Positions 1 to 7,138 of a stretch of DNA of 27,853 nt are shown piece by piece. The stretch comes from HyVt-560 sp964577195. Its GTDB lineage: Bacteria; Pseudomonadota; Gammaproteobacteria; UWMA-0217. Under the pieces are notes generated by a model that saw nothing but the letters and a program-made list of their open reading frames with translations, searched no databases and was not told the origin of the DNA. Both the position numbers and the translations under genes were made by a program. Within the stretch, counting starts at the first letter, position 1; every line of letters begins with the position of its first letter. The DNA is taken from assembly GCA_964577195.1 (NCBI GenBank), contig CAZNYF010000014.1, positions 1 through 27,853 of the forward strand, read 5' to 3'.

Positions 1-80
1 TTGCTCCTGCATTCCCAGCACTTCCACCATCCTTGGTGGTCGTACCTCAGTGCATCCTACGTCACTAAATTTGATTGATA

Positions 81-1649
81 TTAATGCCGGAAATGCCGCA
101 TACCGGTAAATACCATCGCGATACCATGCTCATCTGCCGCTGCGATAACCTCATCATCGCGCATTGATCCGCCTGGCTGTATCACAGCCTTAATACCCGC
201 TTCGTGTGCCGCATCGAGTCCATCCCGGAATGGGAAGAAGGCATCTGATGCCATCACCGATCCTGGTACTTCCAGATTTTCATCTTGTGCCTTGATACCG
301 GCTATTTTCGCTGAATAGACGCGGCTCATCTGCCCTGCCCCTACACCGATGGTTTGACTATTTTTAACGTAAACAATGGCATTCGATTTGACGAATTTCG
401 CCACCTTCCAGGCAAATAGCAGGTCTTGTAATTGTTCATCTGTAGGGGCGATTTTAGTCACCACTTTAAGATCACCCTCGCTGACCATGCCAAGATCACG
501 CTGCTGAACCAACAGTCCACCGTTAACACGCTTGTAATCCAGCGCAGGCTGCGGTGGCGTGAGTTCGCCACATTCGAGCAAGCGAACGTTCTTCTTTGCG
601 GCAATCGTTGCCTGCGCGGCATCGCTTACCGAGGGCGCAATAATCACTTCTACAAATTGGCGATCAACGATGGCCTTTGCAGTTGCTTCATCAAGCGCAC
701 GATTAAACGCGATGATTCCTCCAAAGGCTGAGGTGGGATCGGTCTTGAAAGCGCGATCATAAGCCTCTAACTGATTCTCGCCGGTAGCAACACCACAGGG
801 ATTGGCATGTTTCACAATCACACAGGCGTGGCTGTCAAACTGCTTCACACACTCAAGTGCTGCGTCGGTATCACCTATATTATTGTAGGAGAGTTCTTTG
901 CCCTGCAATTGAGTTGCAGTGGAAATTGAGGCTTCTGCAGGCCGGGGTTCCTTAAAGAATGCGGCCTGTTGGTGAGGATTCTCGCCGTAACGCATTTCCT
1001 GAGCCTTGTTAAATTGCAGGTTAATCGTGTTGGAAAAAGCTTGCTCATCCCCTTCGCTGTCGCGCTTGCCAAGATAATTGGCGATCATCCCATCGTATCG
1101 GGCAGTATGTTCAAAAGTTTTGACTGCCAGTTCGTATCGCGTGCTAGCACTGATTGCATTGTTGTTTGCCTGCATTTCGGACTGAATCAGGGCGTAGTCG
1201 GCTGGATCAACAGCAACTGCGACACCGGCATGATTCTTAGCGGCGGCGCGGAGCATAGTCGGGCCGCCAATGTCGATATTTTCAATGGCATCGGCAAGGC
1301 TGCAATCGGGCTTTGCGACAGTCGCTTCGAAGGGGTAAAGGTTGACGATGACCAGATCAATCGGGGCGATATCGTGCTTGCTCATCACTGCCTCATCTTT
1401 GCCACGCCGACCAAGAATACCGCCGTGAATTTTGGGGTGCAGGGTTTTGATTCGTCCGCCCATCATCTCGGGAAAACCTGTGTGTTCTGCCACCTCCGTA
1501 ACCGCAATGCCCTCTGAACTTAGCAGCTTGGCAGTGCCACCGGTGGAGAGGATTTCCACGCCGCAAGCAGTCAGAAATTGAGAGAATTCAACAATACCGG
1601 TTTTATCCGATACGCTTATCAGCGCACGCGCCACAGAGATGCTGGTCAT
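81..1649 (-). CDS. purH: Bifunctional AICAR transformylase / IMP cyclohydrolase PurH
   Basis: Catalyses the last two steps of de novo purine synthesis in the cytoplasm: formylation of AICAR with 10-formyl-THF, then ring closure to IMP. The 522-residue product is close to the usual length of about 529. The N-terminal cyclohydrolase (MGS-like) domain shows GGRIKTLHPKIHGG at residues 64-77. The transformylase domain shows RYGENPHQ at 220-227 and the catalytic KHANPCG at 280-286. The C-terminus ends with the family's typical GMRHFRH. The ATG at 1649 fits the family N-terminus. It lies 97 bp downstream of fis and may have its own promoter, because a perfect TATAAT lies just upstream. purD, the usual next gene, would lie beyond the left edge and is not seen. 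Confidence 0.98.
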   Translation of the reverse strand: MTSISVARALISVSDKTGIVEFSQFLTACGVEILSTGGTAKLLSSEGIAVTEVAEHTGFPEMMGGRIKTLHPKIHGGILGRRGKDEAVMSKHDIAPIDLVIVNLYPFEATVAKPDCSLADAIENIDIGGPTMLRAAAKNHAGVAVAVDPADYALIQSEMQANNNAISASTRYELAVKTFEHTARYDGMIANYLGKRDSEGDEQAFSNTINLQFNKAQEMRYGENPHQQAAFFKEPRPAEASISTATQLQGKELSYNNIGDTDAALECVKQFDSHACVIVKHANPCGVATGENQLEAYDRAFKTDPTSAFGGIIAFNRALDEATAKAIVDRQFVEVIIAPSVSDAAQATIAAKKNVRLLECGELTPPQPALDYKRVNGGLLVQQRDLGMVSEGDLKVVTKIAPTDEQLQDLLFAWKVAKFVKSNAIVYVKNSQTIGVGAGQMSRVYSAKIAGIKAQDENLEVPGSVMASDAFFPFRDGLDAAHEAGIKAVIQPGGSMRDDEVIAAADEHGIAMVFTGMRHFRH

Positions 1650-1674
1650 GGGAGTTCCGTTTTAAAAGTGAGGG

Positions 1675-1680
1675 ATTATA
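1675..1680 (-). promoter_or_regulatory. Possible -10 element for purH
   Basis: A perfect TATAAT on the minus strand lies 25 bp before the purH ATG, in the fis-purH gap. No good -35 hexamer is found 16-18 bp upstream, so it would need an activator, or it may be chance. No PurR-like box was recognised here. Confidence 0.25.
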
Positions 1681-1746
1681 CCGATATTCCGAATGACGGA
1701 GTGCTAAGGAACGAGTAAAAAGTTACAACTTATTATTCACTCATCC

Positions 1747-2019
1747 TTAAAGAATTTTGTATTGCTCCAATTTTTTTCGCAGCGTCGCGCGGTTGATTCC
1801 GAGCACTTTGGAAGCGAGGGTACGATTATTACTACAGTGTGCCATCACGCATTGCAGCAGAGGGCGTTCGACTTCAGACAGTACCAGCGCATAAAGACCA
1901 TCGCAGTCTTCATTGTTACCTTCCATGTTGTCGAAGTATTCTTCTATCGCGCTATGTACCGAGGCTGCGAGGTGAATGGGTTTTTTACCCGTGTCATTGT
2001 CAGGATCAAAACGAGCCAT
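1747..2019 (-). CDS. fis: Fis family nucleoid protein
   Basis: A 90-residue DNA-binding protein of the Fis family (E. coli Fis has 98). Fis bends DNA and acts at rRNA promoters, recombination sites and replication control sites. The C-terminal helix-turn-helix is clear at about residues 64-85 (SNNRTLASKVLGINRATLRKKL). The N-terminal half, which in E. coli contacts DNA invertases, is poorly conserved and starts with an acidic MARFDPDND stretch. The start at 2019 has no strong Shine-Dalgarno. It precedes purH as in many gammaproteobacteria, but dusB is not present upstream; instead there is a 286-bp gap with a candidate promoter. Confidence 0.95.
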   Translation of the reverse strand: MARFDPDNDTGKKPIHLAASVHSAIEEYFDNMEGNNEDCDGLYALVLSEVERPLLQCVMAHCSNNRTLASKVLGINRATLRKKLEQYKIL

Positions 2020-2211
2020 GTGCTGCCAGGTTTCCAGGCTAAGTGACTTTCCATGAAGAAAAAAATATACCCGTATGGGTCAGGTGAAAGATGCAAAAAC
2101 CTATTTCCCTGAAACCATTCTTTAGTCCGTTAGAAATGGATTTGTTGACGATAACAGGCTTATTCAGCCAGCTCAATCTGTCGTTTGGCTTAGTTTGAGA
2201 TGTGAAAATTG

Positions 2212-2241
2212 ATTATCTATTCTGACTCAATAAGTTAACAA
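2212..2241 (-). promoter_or_regulatory. Candidate promoter for fis-purH
   Basis: On the minus strand, TTGTTA (2236-2241) and GATAAT (2212-2217) are separated by 18 bp. They lie in the AT-rich gap between the DUF3426 gene and fis and would give a leader of about 185 nt before fis. A short ACCC-ATAC-GGGT hairpin (2069-2080) followed by T-rich sequence lies within that leader. This is a visual match only. Confidence 0.3.
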
Positions 2242-2305
2242 AGAATCATTAAGTAAATTCAATTTCGCCTGTGGGCTAACCCGAATACGTTTTAAAATTT
2301 CTGCG

Positions 2306-3160
2306 TTAGAGAAAATCGAATTCGAATGCGAGCGCGTTCTTACCTGGGTCGATGACTTCGACCCGAATCGGGATATTTTTGCCGATGGGCATTTTTTCAG
2401 GATGCTCTTTTCTCAGATCAAGGTATTCGTTGGGCCCAAAACGACGCATTGCAACGGGCTTTCCCCGGATATCACTAAAACCCAACTCAATCACGGGATA
2501 AGGCTGTTCAAAATTGGCTTTATTTTGAATCATGCCCTTGATCATTAGCGCGCCAGGCACGGTGGGATGCGAAAAAACACCATGATTTAGCAGCTCGATA
2601 GCTTCCAGATCCTTGTGTACCGGCACTTCGCAGCCAGACACTTTACATACGGCAGTCACCACCGGTCTGAACAAGGGTTTGGTGCCAAGGTATTTCCTGT
2701 TCGCAGTTAATGCTTGGCCTACCAGAAGTAGCCCCAATACCACCAAAACCGGAATCACCCAGACAGGACGTTTACGCTTGAGTTTTAATCGCTGAGGCGC
2801 GACCGGTATAGGTAGATACTTGGGTGCAAATTCAGTGTCAGCGGGTTTTTCCACAGCATCTGGCTGATCGAATTTATCATGGCTATGAAAGCTTGAAGTG
2901 GAGGCGACAGGGCGTTGCTGAGAACTACCGCGACGATCCACTGAGGCTGGCTTTTTAACCTGCCTGGGTTGTTTGCGTTGGATCGGTTTGGATTGGAGAA
3001 CGCTGTTATCAGTCGAGGTTGCTGGCGCTTCCGAGGGTTGCGGCTTGACTGCCTGGAAAACAGTTGAGCATTCGCCACAGCGCACCTTGCCTGCCGCCGC
3101 CTGGAGGATCTCCTGGGTGACGCGAAAAATCGCATGACATTGTGGGCATTCTGTATACAT
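2306..3160 (-). CDS. DUF3426 membrane protein with MJ0042-type zinc ribbon
   Basis: A 284-residue protein. The N-terminal zinc ribbon has C5-x2-C8 and C28-x2-C31 (MJ0042 family). A long, basic and polar linker runs from about 40 to 130. One membrane helix spans about 133-152. The C-terminal DUF3426 domain (about 155-284) contains the family's cysteine pair C172 and C177. The zinc ribbon is expected in the cytoplasm and the DUF3426 domain in the periplasm. Its function is not established. It is a regular neighbour of prmA in gammaproteobacteria and starts 6 bp after the prmA stop, so it probably shares that transcript. It ends before a 286-bp gap where dusB often stands. Confidence 0.9.
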   Translation of the reverse strand: MYTECPQCHAIFRVTQEILQAAAGKVRCGECSTVFQAVKPQPSEAPATSTDNSVLQSKPIQRKQPRQVKKPASVDRRGSSQQRPVASTSSFHSHDKFDQPDAVEKPADTEFAPKYLPIPVAPQRLKLKRKRPVWVIPVLVVLGLLLVGQALTANRKYLGTKPLFRPVVTAVCKVSGCEVPVHKDLEAIELLNHGVFSHPTVPGALMIKGMIQNKANFEQPYPVIELGFSDIRGKPVAMRRFGPNEYLDLRKEHPEKMPIGKNIPIRVEVIDPGKNALAFEFDFL

Positions 3161-3166
3161 CTAGCT

Positions 3167-4057
3167 CTAGTTGTCCATCTGGTTACGGCGGCCTTCAATC
3201 AATTGCCAACCTTGTTTTGAGGTTCTGTGAGTAATAGAGAACCACGAGCTATAGGCTTTTACTACATTGTCGGCTTGTTCATCAAGCACACCTGATAAAA
3301 TAATTGAACCAGTGCGCCTAACTAATTGACTAATCTGTGAAGAGAGCATGATAAGCGGTTGTGCCAGAATGTTTGCCATCAACAAATCAACCGGCTCTGG
3401 ATCAGCAACATTTGTGTCTTGTAAATGGTACAGGTTCACAGCAATTTGATTACGCTCGGCATTGTCTTTACTCGCTTGTAGTGCTTGTGGATCGATGTCA
3501 ATTCCAGTGACCTGCCGCGCACCCAATTTGAGTGCCGCGAGAAACAAAATTCCGGATCCACAGCCATAATCAATTACCGATTGGTCGCCGGGTGGATTGG
3601 CATCCAGCCACTCAAGACAGAGTGCGGTGGTTGGATGGGTTCCTGATCCGAATGCCAATCCCGGATCGAGCATTAAATTCACTGCCCGTGGGTCAGGTGG
3701 CTCGGTCCAAGATGGGCAAATCCAGAGGTTTTCGCCAAATTGCATGGGTTTAAAATCATCCATCCAGGCACGAACCCAATCCTGATCTTCCAGTTTTTTG
3801 TAGCGCCAGCCTATTATCTGCGTGGCTAGCTGGTTAAAAAAGAGATGCTTGAGCAAGTCCGGATCAACAGATTCAGGGAACAATGCCAATAACGAGAGTT
3901 TCTGCCAGAGCGGAGTTTCGCCTGGCACAGGCTCCATAATGGGATTGTCTTCCGCGTCAGTAAGAGTAATCGAGAGACAATTGAGCGCCTCTAGCCTCTG
4001 CTCGACAATCTCAAGATCAGTCGCGGCGAGTTCAAATTGAAATTGGAGCCAGTCCAT
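3167..4057 (-). CDS. prmA: Ribosomal protein L11 methyltransferase PrmA
   Basis: A SAM-dependent enzyme that trimethylates several amino groups of ribosomal protein L11. The 296 residues match the family (E. coli 293). An N-terminal L11-recognition domain is followed by the methyltransferase fold: FGSGTHPTT at 136-144, the SAM-binding loop DYGCGSGIL at 163-171, acidic motif GIDIDP at 185-190 and NILAQP at 229-234 (NPPY-like position). It sits between accC and the zinc-ribbon DUF3426 gene, the common gammaproteobacterial order, 33 bp after the accC stop. Confidence 0.97.
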   Translation of the reverse strand: MDWLQFQFELAATDLEIVEQRLEALNCLSITLTDAEDNPIMEPVPGETPLWQKLSLLALFPESVDPDLLKHLFFNQLATQIIGWRYKKLEDQDWVRAWMDDFKPMQFGENLWICPSWTEPPDPRAVNLMLDPGLAFGSGTHPTTALCLEWLDANPPGDQSVIDYGCGSGILFLAALKLGARQVTGIDIDPQALQASKDNAERNQIAVNLYHLQDTNVADPEPVDLLMANILAQPLIMLSSQISQLVRRTGSIILSGVLDEQADNVVKAYSSWFSITHRTSKQGWQLIEGRRNQMDN

Positions 4058-4090
4058 TTTTGCTCCTGACGATTGCAGCGAATTTTCGGA

Positions 4091-5431
4091 TCACATTCCC
4101 AACTTCTTTTCCAAATAATGAATGTTCGTACCGCCCTGACGAAACGCCTCATCCTTCATAATATCCTGCTGAAGCGATACGTTGGTGGTAATCCCTTCAA
4201 CCAGAATTTCCTGCAGTGCGCCGCACATTCTTGCCAATGCAGTTTTGCGATTCTCGCCATGCGTAATAATCTTGCCAATCATTGAATCGTAATATGGTGG
4301 AACGGTATAGCCACCATAAATGTGGGTTTCCATCCGTACTCCGGGACCGCCGGGAGAGTGGAAACGCGTAATTTTACCCGGTGACGGGATAAAGGTTTTC
4401 GGATCTTCCGCATTAATCCGGCATTCGATGGCGTGACCGTTTATTTTGATATCTTCCTGTTTCAAGGTCAGCGGTTCACCAGCCGCAATTTTTAGCTGCT
4501 GCTTGACCAGATCAATCCCTGTGATCATTTCCGTTACCGGGTGCTCAACCTGCAAGCGTGTGTTCATTTCGATAAAGAAAAATTCGCCGTTATCGTAGAG
4601 AAACTCAAAGGTGCCCGCACCTCGATAACCAATATCAATACAGGCTTGTGCGCAGCGTCCGCCCACATCCTGACGAATTTTTTCGGTAATGCCGGGAGCA
4701 GGCGCTTCTTCTACTACCTTTTGATTTCGTCGTTGCATGGAACAATCGCGCTCAAATAAATGTATCGCGTGACCTTGTCCATCAGAGAGCACCTGAAACT
4801 CTACATGGCGTGGCGTCTCCAGATATTTTTCCATATAGACCATGTCATTGCCGAAGGTTGTTCGCGCTTCGGCTTTAGTCAACGCGATGCTTTCAAGCAG
4901 CTCTTCTTCGGCATGAACCACGCGCATGCCACGACCACCGCCACCACCGGAAGCTTTGATGATGACTGGATAGCCGATTCTACGTCCCGTCTTAAGGGTT
5001 TTTTCATTGTCATCATCAATTGCACCATCTGAGCCAGGCACGGTTGGAACGCCAGACTTGATCATTGCATTGATGGCGGAAACCTTGTCACCCATCAAGC
5101 GTATAGTTTCTGCTTTCGGGCCAATAAATATAAAACCGCTAGACTCGACTCTTTCGGCAAAATCCGCATTCTCTGATAAGAAGCCATAACCAGGATGGAT
5201 TGCCTGGGCATCAGTAACTTCTGCGGCGCTAATAATCGCCGGGATATTAAGATAACTTTCAGTCGAGGGGGCTGGGCCGATGCACACAGACTCATCAGCC
5301 AACCGGACATGTTTTAAATCCCGATCAGCTTCTGAATGAACAGCCACTGTTTTAATTCCTAAGTCCCTGCAGGCACGCAGGATACGAAGAGCGATTTCAC
5401 CGCGATTGGCGATCAGTACCTTCTTCAGCAT
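4091..5431 (-). CDS. accC: Biotin carboxylase subunit of acetyl-CoA carboxylase, AccC
   Basis: ATP-grasp enzyme that carboxylates biotin on AccB, the first half-reaction of fatty acid synthesis. I take the ATG at 5431 (446 residues, MLKKVLIANRGEIA) rather than the 19-codon longer frame. With this start the active-site numbers match E. coli AccC: K116, K159, glycine-rich loop 162-168, K238, E288 and R292 (RLQVEHPV). The start lies 4 bp after the accB stop, so the two are probably translated together. All key catalytic residues that can be checked by eye are present. Confidence 0.98.
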   Translation of the reverse strand: MLKKVLIANRGEIALRILRACRDLGIKTVAVHSEADRDLKHVRLADESVCIGPAPSTESYLNIPAIISAAEVTDAQAIHPGYGFLSENADFAERVESSGFIFIGPKAETIRLMGDKVSAINAMIKSGVPTVPGSDGAIDDDNEKTLKTGRRIGYPVIIKASGGGGGRGMRVVHAEEELLESIALTKAEARTTFGNDMVYMEKYLETPRHVEFQVLSDGQGHAIHLFERDCSMQRRNQKVVEEAPAPGITEKIRQDVGGRCAQACIDIGYRGAGTFEFLYDNGEFFFIEMNTRLQVEHPVTEMITGIDLVKQQLKIAAGEPLTLKQEDIKINGHAIECRINAEDPKTFIPSPGKITRFHSPGGPGVRMETHIYGGYTVPPYYDSMIGKIITHGENRKTALARMCGALQEILVEGITTNVSLQQDIMKDEAFRQGGTNIHYLEKKLGM

Positions 5432-5435
5432 GGCA

Positions 5436-5894
5436 TTAACCGATAAGGAAAAGTGGTTGGCCAAATTCAACCGGCTGACCGTTTTCAACCAGCACAGACT
5501 TCACCGTGCCGGCATGATCACATTCAATCTGGTTGAGCATTTTCATCGCCTCGATAATACAGATGGTATCGCCCATGCCGATGGTTTTGCCCTCCTCGGC
5601 AAACGGAGCAGCCTCCGGAGATGAGGAGCGGTAAAAAGTGCCGACCATGGGAGATTTGATCACATGCCCATCTAATTCGGGCGCGGCTTCTGGTGTCGCA
5701 GCGTTCTCTGCAGCAGCGGCTATGGGTGGTGGAGCCGCTGGCGGTGCACCATAAAACATGGGGGCACCACCACCCGCTACAGGTTGATGAGTGCGTGTAA
5801 TTCGAACCGACTCCTCACCCTCATGAATCTCAATCTCGGCAACACCGGTGTCTTCTACCAGCTCAATGAGTTTTTTTATCTTGCGAATATCCAT
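5436..5894 (-). CDS. accB: Biotin carboxyl carrier protein AccB
   Basis: Carries biotin between AccC and the carboxyltransferase AccA/AccD. The chosen ATG at 5894 gives 152 residues (E. coli 156), starting MDIRKIKKLIELVE, the typical BCCP opening. An alanine- and proline-rich linker runs over about residues 40-70. The C-terminal biotinyl domain has the EAMKM motif with K118 as the biotinylated lysine, and the protrusion (thumb) loop lies before it. It starts 43 bp after the aroQ stop, and accC follows 4 bp after its own stop. Confidence 0.98.
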   Translation of the reverse strand: MDIRKIKKLIELVEDTGVAEIEIHEGEESVRITRTHQPVAGGGAPMFYGAPPAAPPPIAAAAENAATPEAAPELDGHVIKSPMVGTFYRSSSPEAAPFAEEGKTIGMGDTICIIEAMKMLNQIECDHAGTVKSVLVENGQPVEFGQPLFLIG

Positions 5895-5937
5895 GATTAA
5901 TCCGTAAAAAGATCTCGGCAAAGTCCTCGAGATTTAG

Positions 5938-6372
5938 TTATAAGCGTTCTAAAACTGCTTCCAGCGCAAGTTGGTAGCCTTTGGAGCCAAATCCGGCAAT
6001 CACACCCTCGGCGATATCGCTAAAATAGGAGTGATGACGAAACACCTCGCGTTGGTAAACATTTGAAAGGTGAACTTCAAAAAAAGGAATTTCTACACCG
6101 GTCAGCGCGTCGCGCAGTGCCACACTGGTGTGGGTAAATGCAGCCGGGTTAAAAATGATAAATCGGGTTTTGTCTTCGCCAGCTTGATGGATTCTGTCGA
6201 TCAGCTGATGTTCTGCATTGCTCTGAAAGGCATCCATCTCAGCGCCATGTGCTTCGCAACGAGCCATCAGGCCGGCAATAATATCGTCGAGAGTCTGTCG
6301 CCCGTAGTGTTCGGGTTCACGCTGTCCCAAGAGGTTTAGATTGGGGCCGTTGAGTAGTAAAATGTCGGGCAT
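5938..6372 (-). CDS. aroQ: Type II 3-dehydroquinate dehydratase AroQ
   Basis: Third step of the shikimate pathway: 3-dehydroquinate to 3-dehydroshikimate by the type II mechanism. It has 144 residues, normal for the dodecameric family. Visible motifs: LLNGPNLNLLGQREP at 6-20, catalytic Y23, N75 in NPAAFTHTS (75-83) with H81, H101 in EVHLSN and R112. The usual NPGAYTHTS reads NPAAFTHTS here, a mild variation. It is the first gene of the aroQ-accB-accC-prmA group, with a good promoter about 60 bp upstream of its ATG. Confidence 0.97.
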   Translation of the reverse strand: MPDILLLNGPNLNLLGQREPEHYGRQTLDDIIAGLMARCEAHGAEMDAFQSNAEHQLIDRIHQAGEDKTRFIIFNPAAFTHTSVALRDALTGVEIPFFEVHLSNVYQREVFRHHSYFSDIAEGVIAGFGSKGYQLALEAVLERL

Positions 6373-6438
6373 TTGTGTCTATAAGGCTGCGATCTTCGGG
6401 AAAAATCTCTTAAATTGCTTCTAACTGGAATGAAGTCG

Positions 6439-6467
6439 ATTTTAATCGCTTGTGTGACGGGTGTCTA
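6439..6467 (-). promoter_or_regulatory. Probable sigma-70 promoter of the aroQ-accBC-prmA group
   Basis: On the minus strand TAGACA (6462-6467) and TAAAAT (6439-6444) are 17 bp apart, each 5 of 6 to consensus. Transcription would start near 6432, about 60 nt before the aroQ ATG. It is the best match in the 180-bp gap between aroQ and the tlpA-like gene. Confidence 0.5.
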
Positions 6468-6552
6468 TTTTTTTGCTGAATATTGGCGGGCTAGCGTAGC
6501 AGAAATTGGCAGTTTCTTCCGAATGGTCAAATTAGGCGGCTCTCCGGTTGAG

Positions 6553-7137
6553 TTACAGGTACTTTATTAGTTCTGATTCCAGCTTACGTTTACTCAATCC
6601 TCCGGCGCGGGTAAATCTGACAATGCCATCGCGATCTAACAATACGCTATAAGGTAGCGCACCAATTTTATTGCCATAAAGTCGCGTCACCGCAGAGGCA
6701 TCCGCTTGACCATGCAAAACAGGGTAGTTCACGCCGAAACTATCTACGAAATCAATAATCGCGCCTTTTTCATCAATGGCGACCCCAATGATTTCAAAGC
6801 CCTGCTCACCGTAGGTTTCTTTTAAGCTGATAAAGGCAGGCATTTCTTCGAGACAGGGTGGGCACCAAGTCGCCCAGAAATTGACCAGAACCACTTTGCC
6901 GTCCCATTCTGAGATTGAATGTGATTTGCCTTCGAGATCAGGCAGGCTAAAATCCGGACGTTTGCTACCTTTCTTTGCAATCGCAGCTGTACCACCGTCT
7001 TCACGGCTGAGTTGCAACTGCTGGGATTCTTTTTGCGGGAACAGCTGGGTGGAGAGAAAATAACCAGCCAGTAATGCCAGCGTTGCGAACAGCGCGTAAA
7101 GCAGCCAGTTATTCTTACCGGATTTTGAATGTTCCAT
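6553..7137 (-). CDS. TlpA-like membrane-anchored thiol-disulfide oxidoreductase
   Basis: A 194-residue periplasmic thioredoxin-fold protein tethered by an N-terminal helix (about 11-29). The active site WCPPC has its cysteines at 92 and 95, and the cis-proline is P162 (ALPYS). This fits the TlpA/ResA/CcmG group, which reduces disulfides and usually takes electrons from DsbD or CcdA. The start at 7137 is preferred because AAGGAA lies just upstream (7142-7147). A longer frame would run 75 bp back into dsbD. It begins 1 bp after the dsbD stop, which strongly suggests that DsbD feeds it electrons. The substrate is unknown; a role in cytochrome c maturation is possible but no ccm gene is nearby. 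Confidence 0.9.
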   Translation of the reverse strand: MEHSKSGKNNWLLYALFATLALLAGYFLSTQLFPQKESQQLQLSREDGGTAAIAKKGSKRPDFSLPDLEGKSHSISEWDGKVVLVNFWATWCPPCLEEMPAFISLKETYGEQGFEIIGVAIDEKGAIIDFVDSFGVNYPVLHGQADASAVTRLYGNKIGALPYSVLLDRDGIVRFTRAGGLSKRKLESELIKYL

Positions 7138-7138
7138 T

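Noticed and set aside
24..39. CCACCA-TCCT-TGGTGG hairpin at the left edge, downstream of purH
   Set aside because: A 6-bp stem with no T tract on either strand; might be part of a repeat, but cannot be supported as a terminator.
969..1517. 182-codon rightward open frame inside purH
   Set aside because: It lies fully antisense to a clear purH, and its product resembles no family.
2069..2080. ACCC-ATAC-GGGT hairpin followed by T-rich sequence on the minus strand
   Set aside because: The stem is only 4 bp and lies 225 bp past the DUF3426 stop; too weak to call a terminator.
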